A stretch of 64,000 bases of DNA from JAAZBA01 sp964461815 (GTDB lineage Bacteria > Bacillota > Clostridia > Oscillospirales > QAMX01), in NCBI GenBank assembly GCA_964461815.1, contig CAYWVF010000009.1, positions 1 to 64,000 on the forward strand. The letters are read 5' to 3'. This document shows positions 51,592-60,453 of this stretch, piece after piece. The translations under genes were made by a program, and so were the position numbers. The notes under the pieces are model-generated. The model was given only the letters and a program-made list of their open reading frames with translations. It searched no databases and was not told where the DNA came from. Each line of letters starts with the position of its first letter. Position 1 is the first letter of the stretch.

Positions 51592-52452
51592 ATGACTGAT
51601 ATAGCTGTAGCCGTACTCGGGGGAGATATGCGTCAGGTGAGCCTTGCGGAGCTTATGTCGGGCGGTATCGTAAGAGAGGTCAGGACGTACGCTATGGAGA
51701 ATGCACCGTCCGGCGTGATATACAAGGCTCCATCACTTGATTCGGCACTTGACGGTGCGGACGCTGTGATACTTCCGCTGCCGCTTTGCGGCGAGAATGG
51801 GCTGCTGAATGCGGTATTTTCGAAAGAAAGCATAGCCGTTGAGAAAATATTCGAGAAAGTACCTCATGGTGCGAGAGTACTTGCAGGTAAGGTAGGAGAA
51901 GAAAAGCGTAAGGCAGCTGAAAGGCTTGGGATAGACATTACAGACTACCTCGAGCGTGAGGAGCTTGCGGTATCAAACGCAGTAGCCACCGCCGAGGGTG
52001 CGATACAGATAGCCATGGAGGAGCTTCCGATAACGCTGCACCGCTCAAGGGCTCTTGTCACGGGCTTTGGCAGGATAGGTAAGGTGCTCGCTCACCGTCT
52101 CCGCGAACTCGGAGCTGAGGTGACGGTATGTGCGAGAAAATGCTCCGACAGAGCGTGGATAGATGCCTACGGCTACAAGGCTTGCGACTACAAATACTTT
52201 CCACAGCTTGTGGAAAACTCCGATGTCGTATTCAATACAGTACCGTCAAGGCTGTTTGGCAGAGCGGAGCTTGAAAAAGCACGGCTTGTGATAGACCTCG
52301 CATCAAAGCCGGGCGGAGTCGAGCTTGATACGGCACGTGAGCTGGGAGTCAAGGTCATATGGGCGCTTTCACTGCCAGGAAAGGTCGCACCGATAACCTC
52401 CGCCAGGATCATTTGCGATACGGTTATGAATATAATATGCGGCTCGGTATGA
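51592..52452 (+). CDS. dpaA: Dipicolinate synthase subunit A
   Basis: 286 residues. N-terminal AVLGGDMRQVSLAELM, then the central ALVTGFGRIGKVLAHRL NAD(P)-binding Rossmann loop and VIDLASKPGGVELDTARELG near the C-terminus are typical of SpoVFA/DpaA. With DpaB it oxidises the dihydroxy-tetrahydrodipicolinate-type intermediate to dipicolinic acid in the mother cell. This marks the organism as an endospore former. AAAGGAATG precedes the start; dpaB is 15 nt downstream. Confidence 0.95.
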   Translation: MTDIAVAVLGGDMRQVSLAELMSGGIVREVRTYAMENAPSGVIYKAPSLDSALDGADAVILPLPLCGENGLLNAVFSKESIAVEKIFEKVPHGARVLAGKVGEEKRKAAERLGIDITDYLEREELAVSNAVATAEGAIQIAMEELPITLHRSRALVTGFGRIGKVLAHRLRELGAEVTVCARKCSDRAWIDAYGYKACDYKYFPQLVENSDVVFNTVPSRLFGRAELEKARLVIDLASKPGGVELDTARELGVKVIWALSLPGKVAPITSARIICDTVMNIICGSV

Positions 52453-52467
52453 TAAAGGAGCATTATC

Positions 52468-53040
52468 ATGGATAAAGTAAGACTTGGATTTGCGTTATGC
52501 GGTTCGTTTTGTACGTTCGAGCGTGTGATACGTGTAATGGAAAGGCTGTCTGAGGACGGCTATGACATATATCCGATCATGTCGGAAAACGCATCGAGCA
52601 TCGATACGAGATTCGGTACTGCCGAGAGCTTTGTACATAGGATAGAGGATATTTGCGGAAAAAGGATAATAAATAATATCCACGATGCAGAGCCTATTGG
52701 CCCGAAGAAGCTGCTTGATGTGCTTTTGATAGCACCGTGTACGGGAAATACTCTTGCAAAGCTTGCCTGCGGTATCGCCGACAGCGCAGTGACACTTGCT
52801 GCAAAGGCTCATTTCAGAAACGAACGAGCGGCAGTGCTTGCAGTGTCCTCAAACGATTCACTTGCAGCGAATGCGATCAATATCGGCACTCTCATGGCAA
52901 GAAAAAATATATACCTCGTACCACTAAAGCAGGACGATCCGGAGCATAAGCCCAGATCGATAGTAGCCGAGATGGAACTGATACCTGAGACTATACGTGC
53001 AGCACTGGACGGAGTCCAGCTCCAGCCGATACTCATGTAG
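52468..53040 (+). CDS. dpaB: Dipicolinate synthase subunit B (flavoprotein)
   Basis: 190 residues of the flavoprotein/HFCD fold: LGFALCGSFCTFERV, LLIAPCTGNTLAKLACGIADS and LAVSSNDSLAANAINIGTLM. SpoVFB/DpaB pattern. It works with DpaA in spore core dipicolinate synthesis. AAAGGAG precedes the ATG. A perfect 18-bp hairpin follows directly. Confidence 0.95.
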   Translation: MDKVRLGFALCGSFCTFERVIRVMERLSEDGYDIYPIMSENASSIDTRFGTAESFVHRIEDICGKRIINNIHDAEPIGPKKLLDVLLIAPCTGNTLAKLACGIADSAVTLAAKAHFRNERAAVLAVSSNDSLAANAINIGTLMARKNIYLVPLKQDDPEHKPRSIVAEMELIPETIRAALDGVQLQPILM

Positions 53041-53045
53041 AGACA

Positions 53046-53086
53046 GGCACACTTTTATGAGCATTATATGCTCATAAAAGTGTGCC
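53046..53086. other. Perfect 18-bp inverted repeat after dpaB
   Basis: GGCACACTTTTATGAGCA pairs fully with TGCTCATAAAAGTGTGCC, 5-nt loop. No T-tract follows, so it is not a classical terminator. It begins 6 nt after the dpaB stop and ends 11 bp before the -35 of the next operon, so it might be a 3'-end stabiliser or a protein binding palindrome. Confidence 0.65.
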
Positions 53087-53097
53087 GAATAAAAGGA

Positions 53098-53126
53098 TTG
53101 ACAACATAATTTCACTATTGTATAAT
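53098..53126 (+). promoter_or_regulatory. Promoter of the GH20-like/GH95 operon
   Basis: TTGACA (53098-53103), 17-bp spacer, TATAAT (53121-53126): full consensus. Confidence 0.85.
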
Positions 53127-53157
53127 TGGGATAAAAGCTAAAAAGGATGGTGTGAGT

Positions 53158-54930
53158 ATGATATTCCCGGAGCCTAAAAGTGAAAAATATTTCGACGGAC
53201 GCTATGAGCTGAGGTCATATGACGGAGAAACGGAGCTTATGCACCTGTATAAAAAATACAAGTGCGGCAGTGAGGAAATAAATATAGCACATGACGAGCT
53301 GTACGGTACCGATAAATATTCTATCGTAATAAACGAGAGCGGTATCACGATCACTGCCTCATGCGACTGCGGTATTTTCAGAGCGATGTCGTCACTTCGT
53401 CAGCTCTTAAAGGAAAACGGAGCATCACTTCCCTACTGTGAGATAGAGGACGAGCCGGATTTCGTAAGACGAAGCTACATGCTCGACATAAGCCGCTGCC
53501 GTATGCCTAAGGTAGCGAAGCTAACGAGGCTCATCGACCTGCTGGCTGACCTTAAGTACAACGAATTTCAGCTGTACATGGAGAATTTCTGCTTTAAATA
53601 TAAGCATTTCCCGAAATATACAGAGGATATCGACTGCCTCACACCGGAGGATATAGAATATCTTGTAGAGTACTGCGAGGATCGCTTCATAGACCTCGTA
53701 CCGAATCAGAACAGCTTCGGTCATATGTCAACGTGGCTCGAGCAGGAGGAGTTCAAGAAGCTCGATGTGTCCGGCGGCAGTGAGATCACGGGAACACTCA
53801 ACACTCTGCTGCCCGAAGCGTTCGAATTTGTGGACAAGCTGTATGATTCGCTCCTGCCGCACTTCAAGTCCGAGTATGTGAACATAGGTCTTGACGAGGC
53901 TTACGGACTCGGAAGATATGCGCTCGAGGAGCCGTGCCGCATATACGGAAGAGAGAATGTGTTCATGGATTGGCTCAATAAGCTTGCCGAGCATATAAGA
54001 GAGAGATACGGTAAAAAGGTGCAGTTCTGGTCGGATATGATACGAAATTACCCCTCCTCCTTTACACGTGTACCAAAGGATGCTACCGCTCTCAACTGGA
54101 GCTATGATCTGATAGACACCTCCATCATGGAAAAGCACTGCATCGATTTGCATAACAAGGGAGTACGCTATTACGTATGCCCCGGTACGAGCACGTGGAT
54201 AGGCTTTACGGGACGCTTTGACGTGATGAGCTTCAACCTGCGCTCCTGCGGTGAATACGGACGTGACCACGGCGCATACGGCTATATGCTCACCGACTGG
54301 GGCTGCGGCGAGGGACATACGGCATTCCCTGTATGGAGTCTCGTACCCTGCGCTCTCGGCTCACAGTATTCGTGGAACGTAGGCGGTCTGCAAAACGGAG
54401 CTAACTTTAAGCCTCACTATATCCGTGCCGCACAGAAATATGCCGATGAATATATATTCCATGCTCCCGTGGCAAACTGGCTCTATAAGCTTCAGCAGTA
54501 TTATCTGCTCGAGCCGGAGCGCATCCACACCTCCACCATGTGTGCATTCATCATCAGAAAGCCGCTGTCGGAGACTGACATCCCCTACTTCTTCGACCTC
54601 AAGGAATGCGGTGAGGACTTCTATTTCGAGAACATCATATGGTACGTAAATAGAGCACTTGCCGGAGTAGAAAAGGTGGACTTTGACGAGACGATGAAGC
54701 GTCAGGTGATACTGAACTCACGTATGGTCATCCTGAGTGCGGAGCTGAATATCATAAGGCTGCATCAATGCGCTGAAAATGATAAGATAGACGAGCTTAC
54801 AGCGATGATAGACGATATTTCAAAGGAATATGCGTACCTCTGGGATATGGAGAACTACCCGGTCGGAAAGGAGCATTTCCTCGATCAGCTCGCCGACAGA
54901 AGAAAAGAGCTTATCGCAATGCGAAAATAA
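53158..54930 (+). CDS. GH20-like hexosaminidase family protein
   Basis: 590 residues, no signal peptide. An N-terminal GH20b-like alpha/beta domain (about 1-100, YSIVINESGITITASCDCG, RAMSSLRQLL) is followed by a TIM barrel starting RRSYMLDISRCRMP, with VNIGLDEAYGLG carrying the Asp-Glu pair of GH20, and SDMIRNYPSSF. The C-terminal helical extension is Leu-rich. The barrel motifs diverge from well-known GH20 enzymes, so a different beta-linked N-acetylhexosamine or related specificity is possible. ATG at 53158 is preferred to GTG at 53152 for ribosome binding site spacing (10 versus 4 nt). Confidence 0.8.
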   Translation: MIFPEPKSEKYFDGRYELRSYDGETELMHLYKKYKCGSEEINIAHDELYGTDKYSIVINESGITITASCDCGIFRAMSSLRQLLKENGASLPYCEIEDEPDFVRRSYMLDISRCRMPKVAKLTRLIDLLADLKYNEFQLYMENFCFKYKHFPKYTEDIDCLTPEDIEYLVEYCEDRFIDLVPNQNSFGHMSTWLEQEEFKKLDVSGGSEITGTLNTLLPEAFEFVDKLYDSLLPHFKSEYVNIGLDEAYGLGRYALEEPCRIYGRENVFMDWLNKLAEHIRERYGKKVQFWSDMIRNYPSSFTRVPKDATALNWSYDLIDTSIMEKHCIDLHNKGVRYYVCPGTSTWIGFTGRFDVMSFNLRSCGEYGRDHGAYGYMLTDWGCGEGHTAFPVWSLVPCALGSQYSWNVGGLQNGANFKPHYIRAAQKYADEYIFHAPVANWLYKLQQYYLLEPERIHTSTMCAFIIRKPLSETDIPYFFDLKECGEDFYFENIIWYVNRALAGVEKVDFDETMKRQVILNSRMVILSAELNIIRLHQCAENDKIDELTAMIDDISKEYAYLWDMENYPVGKEHFLDQLADRRKELIAMRK

Positions 54931-54943
54931 TGCGTGAGAGGAT

Positions 54944-57136
54944 GTGTCAATTTTGAATACTACACTTACATATTCATCACCCACACAGGAGTACATGAGC
55001 GGACTTGCCTACGGAGGCAGGTCGGTCGCCGCGATGGCACTTTGCAGAGGTACAAAGCATCGTATCGCACTGAACCATGAGCGTTTGTGGCGCAGAAAAT
55101 ATGCTAACAGACAGTGCCGTGAGGTCGCAGATAAGCTGCCGCTCGTGCGTGAGCTGCTGATGAAGCGTGACTTCGAGTCGGCTATGGCACTTGCGAACAA
55201 CTACTTTGGAGGTCGCGGAGGACTGATGAGCTACGGAAAGCGCATGGACTCCTATCAGCCTGCGGGCGACCTCATTATAGCTACGGGTGAGGGTGATTTT
55301 TCATCATACAGACGTACTCTGGAGCTTGAAACCGCTGTTTTTACCGCCGATTACACGCAAAACAGCATAGACTTTCATATAACCTCCTTTGTTGACATAA
55401 ATTCAGGCACACTCGTCGTAAGACTCACCTCGTCAAAGCCTGCCGATGCGAAAATATCGCTTTCACGTATCACCGATCCTGAGTGCAGCATAAGCTACAG
55501 TCACGGTGAGGACGAGCTCTCGATGTCGGGCAGCTTCACAGAGGGCGTGAGCTTCGAGCTGTATGCAAGGCTCGTGACAGACGGCACTCTCTCCCCCGAG
55601 CATGACGGCTACGCTGTAAAAAATGCGTCCTGCACCGATATATTCCTGACTACAGCTGTGGACGAGAGTCAAATAGAGCCGTGTATAATATACGATGAGC
55701 TGTATAGAACACATACCGAAAAATTCAGTGAGCTGTTTAATTCCTGTAGGCTCGAGCTTTCGGGTGAGATCACGCAGCTTGATACGGACGAGCGTGTAAG
55801 ACGCTTTTGTGAGGGCGGTGAGCCGCTGATACCGCTATTGTATTTTAATTTCGGACGATATCTGATGCTGTGCGGCTCGTCGGGTGAGCTGCCGCTGAAT
55901 CTACAGGGCAAGTGGAACGATGAGCTGACACCACCATGGGAGTCGGACTATCACAACAATATAAATCTGCAAATGAACTACTGGTTTGCGGAAAAGCTGA
56001 ACATGTCGAAAAATCACGAGGTGCTGCTCGACTTCATCCTGAGCATGGCAGCTTCGGGACGTGAGGCTGCGAAAAGGCTTTACGGCTGCCGAGGTATATA
56101 CATTTCCCAGACCACCGATGCATCCGGCAGTGTGACTCCCGAGGCATACGGCTACGGTGTATGGGTAGGTGCTGCTCCGTGGTTCTGCGCTCATCTGATG
56201 AGTCATTACGAGCACACGCTCGATTCGGAATATCTGCGAGCTAAGGCTTATCCGTTCATGCGTGAATGTGCGCTGTTTTTCGAGGATTATCTGTGCGAGG
56301 TGAACGGTGTGCTTGAGATCATGCCGTCACAGTCGCCGGAAAACAGCTTCGTCGAATGCGGAAACGATGCCGGAGTTTCGATATGCATCTCATCTGCGAT
56401 GGATGTCGAGCTTGTAAGTGAGCTGCTGCGATCATGCATACGTGCGGCAACGATACTTAAAACAGATGAAGACAAGGTAGAGCTGTGGAAAGGTATGCTT
56501 TCAAGGCTTGCAAGGGTAAAGATAGGCTCGGACGGACGTATACTTGAATGGGGCGAGGAGCTTACCGAGGTCGAGCCTGAGCACAGGCACATCTCACACC
56601 TCTACGGACTGTACCCGTCATCACTGTTCCGACCGGGAGATGAGCTGTACAAGGCGGCAGAGCTGTCACTCGACACGAGGCTCAAATACGGCGGAGGTCA
56701 TACAGGCTGGAGCCGTTCATGGGTAGCGTGCTGCATGGCACGTCTCGGCAGAGGTGCGGATGCATACGAGCATATACGTGAGCTGATATGTGAGTTCGCA
56801 ACGGTATCGCTTCTCGATCTGCATCCGCCCAGAATATTCCAGATAGACGGAAATATGGGCGGCACGGCTGCGATAGGTGAGCTGCTTATAAGATCATGCT
56901 ACGGCAGGATAGAGCTGCTGCCTGCGATAAAGGGCTTGCCGAAGGAGTGGCAGAGCGGCAGAGTATACAATGTATGTGCCGAGGGCGGCTGTACGCTGTC
57001 GTTCGAATGGGAAAACGGCGAGGTAGTATGGTACGAGGTGAGCACACAGCACGGCGGCGAGTATACAGTATGTGCAAACGGTGACGAGCGAGTACACACT
57101 GTAGCTGCCGATGAGACTGTAAGAGTAGAAATATAA
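54944..57136 (+). CDS. GH95 family alpha-L-fucosidase/alpha-L-galactosidase
   Basis: 730 residues. N-terminal beta domain (MSYGKRMDSYQPAGDL, then LELETAVFTADY) and an alpha/alpha barrel with LNLQGKWNDELTPPW, DYHNNINLQMNYWFAEK (the Asn pair), SQSPENSF (catalytic Glu) and FQIDGNMGGTAAI (Asp), all in GH95 order. It should cleave terminal alpha-1,2-fucose or galactose of plant or mucin glycans. No signal peptide, so intracellular. Start: GTG at 54944 lies 2 nt after GAGAGGA; TTG at 54953 is 11 nt away. It is 13 nt after the GH20-like gene. Confidence 0.92.
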   Translation: MSILNTTLTYSSPTQEYMSGLAYGGRSVAAMALCRGTKHRIALNHERLWRRKYANRQCREVADKLPLVRELLMKRDFESAMALANNYFGGRGGLMSYGKRMDSYQPAGDLIIATGEGDFSSYRRTLELETAVFTADYTQNSIDFHITSFVDINSGTLVVRLTSSKPADAKISLSRITDPECSISYSHGEDELSMSGSFTEGVSFELYARLVTDGTLSPEHDGYAVKNASCTDIFLTTAVDESQIEPCIIYDELYRTHTEKFSELFNSCRLELSGEITQLDTDERVRRFCEGGEPLIPLLYFNFGRYLMLCGSSGELPLNLQGKWNDELTPPWESDYHNNINLQMNYWFAEKLNMSKNHEVLLDFILSMAASGREAAKRLYGCRGIYISQTTDASGSVTPEAYGYGVWVGAAPWFCAHLMSHYEHTLDSEYLRAKAYPFMRECALFFEDYLCEVNGVLEIMPSQSPENSFVECGNDAGVSICISSAMDVELVSELLRSCIRAATILKTDEDKVELWKGMLSRLARVKIGSDGRILEWGEELTEVEPEHRHISHLYGLYPSSLFRPGDELYKAAELSLDTRLKYGGGHTGWSRSWVACCMARLGRGADAYEHIRELICEFATVSLLDLHPPRIFQIDGNMGGTAAIGELLIRSCYGRIELLPAIKGLPKEWQSGRVYNVCAEGGCTLSFEWENGEVVWYEVSTQHGGEYTVCANGDERVHTVAADETVRVEI

Positions 57137-57137
57137 A

Positions 57138-57167
57138 AAAAGACTGCGGCTCGATTTGAGCCGCAGC
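57138..57167. terminator. Bidirectional terminator between GH95 and the TIM-barrel gene
   Basis: Perfect 9-bp stem CTGCGGCTC/GAGCCGCAG; minus strand followed by a long T-run, plus strand by CTTTAATTT. Strong for the minus-strand gene. Confidence 0.85.
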
Positions 57168-57173
57168 TTTAAT

Positions 57174-58232
57174 TTACTTCTGATGACGCTTTCTGTTTTC
57201 GGCAAGGATACGATCACGCTCAAAGTTGCGGATACGTGCGAATGCCTCATTTGTTTTAGCCCAGATGAGCGCAGGATTCTGTGCTCTGTAGTCAACACCG
57301 TCGCTGCCGTAGTAGCCCCATGTGATGATTGTGCGTGCGCCTGCATCATATGCAGCCTCTGTAGCCTCGACCAGATCCTCCTCTTCGCCTTTCGGGTTGT
57401 TGTAGGTCTGGATCCAGATGTTGTGATCCTTATTGAATTTCTCACATACGTCGAGATTTCTCTTTGTTCCGTCATATACGAAATCGTATACGCTGAAGTT
57501 TTCGGGGTTATTGCGCTTATAGCCTATCCAGTACGGGTCAGAGCCGATATTGTCAAGATACGGAATAGCGCAAACACGGTCGGCTACCTCAAGGCTCATG
57601 CCTACTGTGCCGAGCATTACGCATACTACGTTTACGATACCCTTTTCATGAGAGTACTTTGTTACCTCTGTCAGGTAGTTTACGATAGAGTCTGTACCGA
57701 AGTTGATCGTGTCCTCATCGGGTGTCTCGGGCATCGGACGGCCGTACTTTTCCTCGAACAGCTTCTTGCAGCGCGGGCAAGCGCAGCTGAAATATGTCTT
57801 GTCACCGACTACCTTGTTGTTGAGCGCAGGCTCATCCCAGAATATCGTCTTGCCGCCGATGTACTCGACTGCATCGATCCAGTCCTTTGTGAACTGAACG
57901 AAGTCGGGACTGTTCCAGCATGCACGATAGGGAACCATCGTTCCGTCGGAGTAGTATCTGTGGCTGTCGGGATGGTCGGCGAGGAAGAATGACTTCTCAC
58001 CCGGTGCTCCCGGAAGTCCCCAGTTATCTATCCAGACCTCGAGTCCTGCGTCCTCGGATGCCTTGACGATATCCTTCATAACGTTCTTGTTGCGGTCCAT
58101 ATCCGTATGTGTAAACATATGTACAACAAGGTTCATACCATGTGTTGCAAGGTCGAGCATATCCTGAGTTGCATGATGGAGCATACGGTTGCCGTGATAG
58201 GCTGTACCGAGCTTTAAGGGCTTAAGTGCCAT
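57174..58232 (-). CDS. Uncharacterised TIM-barrel-like protein (glycosidase-like)
   Basis: 352 residues, not assigned to a family. The N-terminus LGTAYHGNRMLHHATQDM and the inner HGMNLVVHMFTHTDMDRN and FWDEPALNNK suggest a glycosidase-type TIM barrel with an acidic pair near the strand end. A CACPRCKKLFEEKYG motif (C-x-C-x-x-C) resembles zinc or structural Cys clusters in several carbohydrate-active families. No signal peptide or membrane segment. It has its own promoter, is convergent with the GH20-like/GH95 operon and divergent from the transketolase operon. A sugar-related role is only inferred from the surroundings. GGAGG lies 8 nt before the ATG. Confidence 0.8.
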   Translation of the reverse strand: MALKPLKLGTAYHGNRMLHHATQDMLDLATHGMNLVVHMFTHTDMDRNKNVMKDIVKASEDAGLEVWIDNWGLPGAPGEKSFFLADHPDSHRYYSDGTMVPYRACWNSPDFVQFTKDWIDAVEYIGGKTIFWDEPALNNKVVGDKTYFSCACPRCKKLFEEKYGRPMPETPDEDTINFGTDSIVNYLTEVTKYSHEKGIVNVVCVMLGTVGMSLEVADRVCAIPYLDNIGSDPYWIGYKRNNPENFSVYDFVYDGTKRNLDVCEKFNKDHNIWIQTYNNPKGEEEDLVEATEAAYDAGARTIITWGYYGSDGVDYRAQNPALIWAKTNEAFARIRNFERDRILAENRKRHQK

Positions 58233-58284
58233 AATATTATCCTCCCTGTATTTTTCGATTTGTAATGAGCATTGTTACAATACT

Positions 58285-58312
58285 ATTTTATCAAACGTGC
58301 TCCGTAAGTCAA
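58285..58312 (-). promoter_or_regulatory. Promoter of the TIM-barrel gene
   Basis: Minus strand TTGACT (58312-58307), 16-bp spacer, TAAAAT (58290-58285). The 323-nt gap also holds GTCAGCTGAC, a perfect 10-bp palindrome, flanked by GTAAAAC and GTTTTAC (between 58379 and 58430), which could be an operator. Confidence 0.6.
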
Positions 58313-58482
58313 GAATAATTTTCAACATTCAGCTCAAGGTATTGAGCCGAAATTTCCGTATCGTTCTCGCAGTGCATTCGTAAAACACACATATATCCTC
58401 TAAATCAACACGTCAGCTGACCGTTTTACACGATATCCCAAACTAACACGCATAAAAATGCGATATTTCGTCAAACAAGGGC

Positions 58483-58511
58483 TTGAAACGATAATAAAAG
58501 TATGATATAAT
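58483..58511 (+). promoter_or_regulatory. Promoter of the transketolase operon
   Basis: TTGAAA (58483-58488), 17-bp spacer, TATAAT (58506-58511). Confidence 0.78.
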
Positions 58512-58555
58512 AGCTACTTGAAAAGGATCCACACTAAGAAAGGATGATAACCGAT

Positions 58556-59407
58556 ATGGATAAAGCAAAAACTCTGTGTGAAGTAAAGGCACTTGCCGCA
58601 CAGATCAGACTTGAAACACTCAAGGAGCTGGCTCATCTCGGCTTCGGTCACGTTGGCGGAGCAATGAGCATCGTTGAGACGCTGGCAGTTCTTTACGGCG
58701 CCGAAATGAAGTACGATCCGAAGAACCCCAAGTGGGAAGGCAGAGACTACTATGTAATGAGTAAGGGACATGCAGGCCCGGCTCTCTACGCTACACTGGC
58801 TATAAAGGGCTTCTTCCCCATGGAGTGGCTCAACACACTCAACCAGGGCGGCACAAATCTCCCGTCTCACTGCGATAGAAACAAGACACCGGGTATCGAC
58901 ATGACAACAGGCTCACTCGGACAGGGCGTTTCCGCAGCTGTAGGTATCGCAAAGAGCCTTAAGATGGACGGTCAGTCCAACTACGTTTACCTCATGGTAG
59001 GCGATGGTGAAATAAACGAAGGTCAGGTTTGGGAGGGCTGCATGTTTGCCGCTCATCATAAGCTTGATAATCTTATAATGTTCGTTGACTACAATAAGCA
59101 GCAGCTCGACGGCAATACAAAGGACGTTCTCGACATGGGCGACCTCGTTGAGAAATTCTCCTCCTTCGGCTTCAACACAGTAATGGTAAACGGCCATGAC
59201 GTAGAAGCTATCTATGATGCGATCGAGACAGCTAAGACACAGCCCGGCAAGCCGATATGCATCGTGCTCGACACGATCAAGGGCTACGGCTGCTCACAGG
59301 CAGAGGGCGTTGTTCCGAATCATCATATCGCATTCAAGCCGGGTCAGCTCGATGCTGATATCGCCAAGTGGCAGGCTGAGTACGATCGTCTCAGCGCAGA
59401 GTGCTAA
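58556..59407 (+). CDS. Transketolase, N-terminal (thiamine-diphosphate binding) subunit
   Basis: 283 residues of the split transketolase type. GHVGGAMSIVETLAVLYG, SKGHAGPALYATLA, MTTGSLGQGVSAAVGIA and MVGDGEINEGQVWEG (thiamine pyrophosphate GDG motif with Mg2+ ligands). Pairs with the C-terminal subunit 14 nt downstream to transfer two-carbon units between sugar phosphates. ATG at 58556 follows AAAGGA by 11 nt; the ATG at 58544 overlaps the ribosome binding site. Confidence 0.96.
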   Translation: MDKAKTLCEVKALAAQIRLETLKELAHLGFGHVGGAMSIVETLAVLYGAEMKYDPKNPKWEGRDYYVMSKGHAGPALYATLAIKGFFPMEWLNTLNQGGTNLPSHCDRNKTPGIDMTTGSLGQGVSAAVGIAKSLKMDGQSNYVYLMVGDGEINEGQVWEGCMFAAHHKLDNLIMFVDYNKQQLDGNTKDVLDMGDLVEKFSSFGFNTVMVNGHDVEAIYDAIETAKTQPGKPICIVLDTIKGYGCSQAEGVVPNHHIAFKPGQLDADIAKWQAEYDRLSAEC

Positions 59408-59421
59408 AGGAGGTAAGAAGA

Positions 59422-60384
59422 ATGATTACAGTTAAATCCGTTTTTGAAAAAGATCCTGTGGAGCTTCGTGCTACCTTAGCATCCACACTCGTTTCTCTTG
59501 CCGAGAATAACAAAAATATCGTAGCTATGGACGCCGATACACTCGGTTCCTCAGGCTTAAAGCCCTTTAGAAAGGCATTCCCGGAGCAGTACATCGACTG
59601 CGGTATCCAGGAAGCTAACATGATCGGTATGGCAGCAGGCATGAGCGCTCGCGGCAAGATCCCGTTCGTTCATTCCTTCGGCCCGTTCGTTTCCAGACGT
59701 GTATACGATCAGATATTCCTCAGCGCATGCTATGCAAAGCTCAACGTCAACATCATCGGCTCCGACCCCGGCGTAACAGCTGCATACAACGGCGGTACAC
59801 ATATGCCGTTCGAGGATATGGGTATCCTGCGCTGCATCCCTGAGATCACACTTATCGAGCCTGCCGACGGCGTACAGCTTGCAAGCATCGTTCGTCAGCT
59901 CCCCGAGCTCTACGGAGTACATTATATCCGTCTTATGCGTAAGACAGCTACAGGCGTTTACGAGCCGGGCTCTGAGTTCGAGATCGGCAAGGGCGCTCTC
60001 CTCCGTCCGGGTAAGGATGTTACGATCATCGCTTCCGGTATCATGGTAGCTGAGGCTCTTAAGGCTGCGGCTGCACTTGCAAACGAGGGTATCGATGCAA
60101 GAGTTATCAACATCTTCACATGGAAGCCTATCGATGAAGAAATCATCGCAAAGGCAGCATGCGAGACAGGCGCTATCGTTACAGCTGAAAACCACAACAT
60201 CATCGGCGGTCTCGGCTCAGCAGTTGCAGAGGTTCTTTCCTCTACATGCCCGAAGCCTCTTGAGAGAGTCGGTATCAAGGATGTATTCGGTGAAGTCGGT
60301 ACAGAGGCTTGGCTTCGTGAGCATTTCAATCTTACAGCAGATGCTATTGCCGCTGCTGCTAAGAAGGCTATCGCACGCAAGTAA
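59422..60384 (+). CDS. Transketolase, C-terminal subunit
   Basis: 320 residues. Begins MITVKSVFEKDPVELRATLA, with MDADTLGSSG, YIDCGIQEANMIGMAAGM (Glu for cofactor activation), IGSDPGVTAAYNGGTHMPFED and the C-terminal ACETGAIVTAENHNIIGGLGSA. Forms the second half of a split transketolase/DXS-like fold. The start at 59422 follows AAAGGAGG. A 10-bp hairpin without T-tract (GGGAGACAGC/GCTGTCTCCC, 60406-60428) separates it from the kinase gene. Confidence 0.96.
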   Translation: MITVKSVFEKDPVELRATLASTLVSLAENNKNIVAMDADTLGSSGLKPFRKAFPEQYIDCGIQEANMIGMAAGMSARGKIPFVHSFGPFVSRRVYDQIFLSACYAKLNVNIIGSDPGVTAAYNGGTHMPFEDMGILRCIPEITLIEPADGVQLASIVRQLPELYGVHYIRLMRKTATGVYEPGSEFEIGKGALLRPGKDVTIIASGIMVAEALKAAAALANEGIDARVINIFTWKPIDEEIIAKAACETGAIVTAENHNIIGGLGSAVAEVLSSTCPKPLERVGIKDVFGEVGTEAWLREHFNLTADAIAAAAKKAIARK

Positions 60385-60405
60385 TTTAAGCTTAGTTTGT
60401 TCTAT

Positions 60406-60428
60406 GGGAGACAGCGCCGCTGTCTCCC
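60406..60428 (+). other. Intercistronic hairpin in the sugar operon
   Basis: Perfect 10-bp stem GGGAGACAGC/GCTGTCTCCC with a 3-nt GCC loop, no T-tract, between the transketolase and kinase genes. It may shape differential mRNA stability. Confidence 0.55.
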
Positions 60429-60453
60429 GTTGGCTATATGAAAGGAGTTACGA

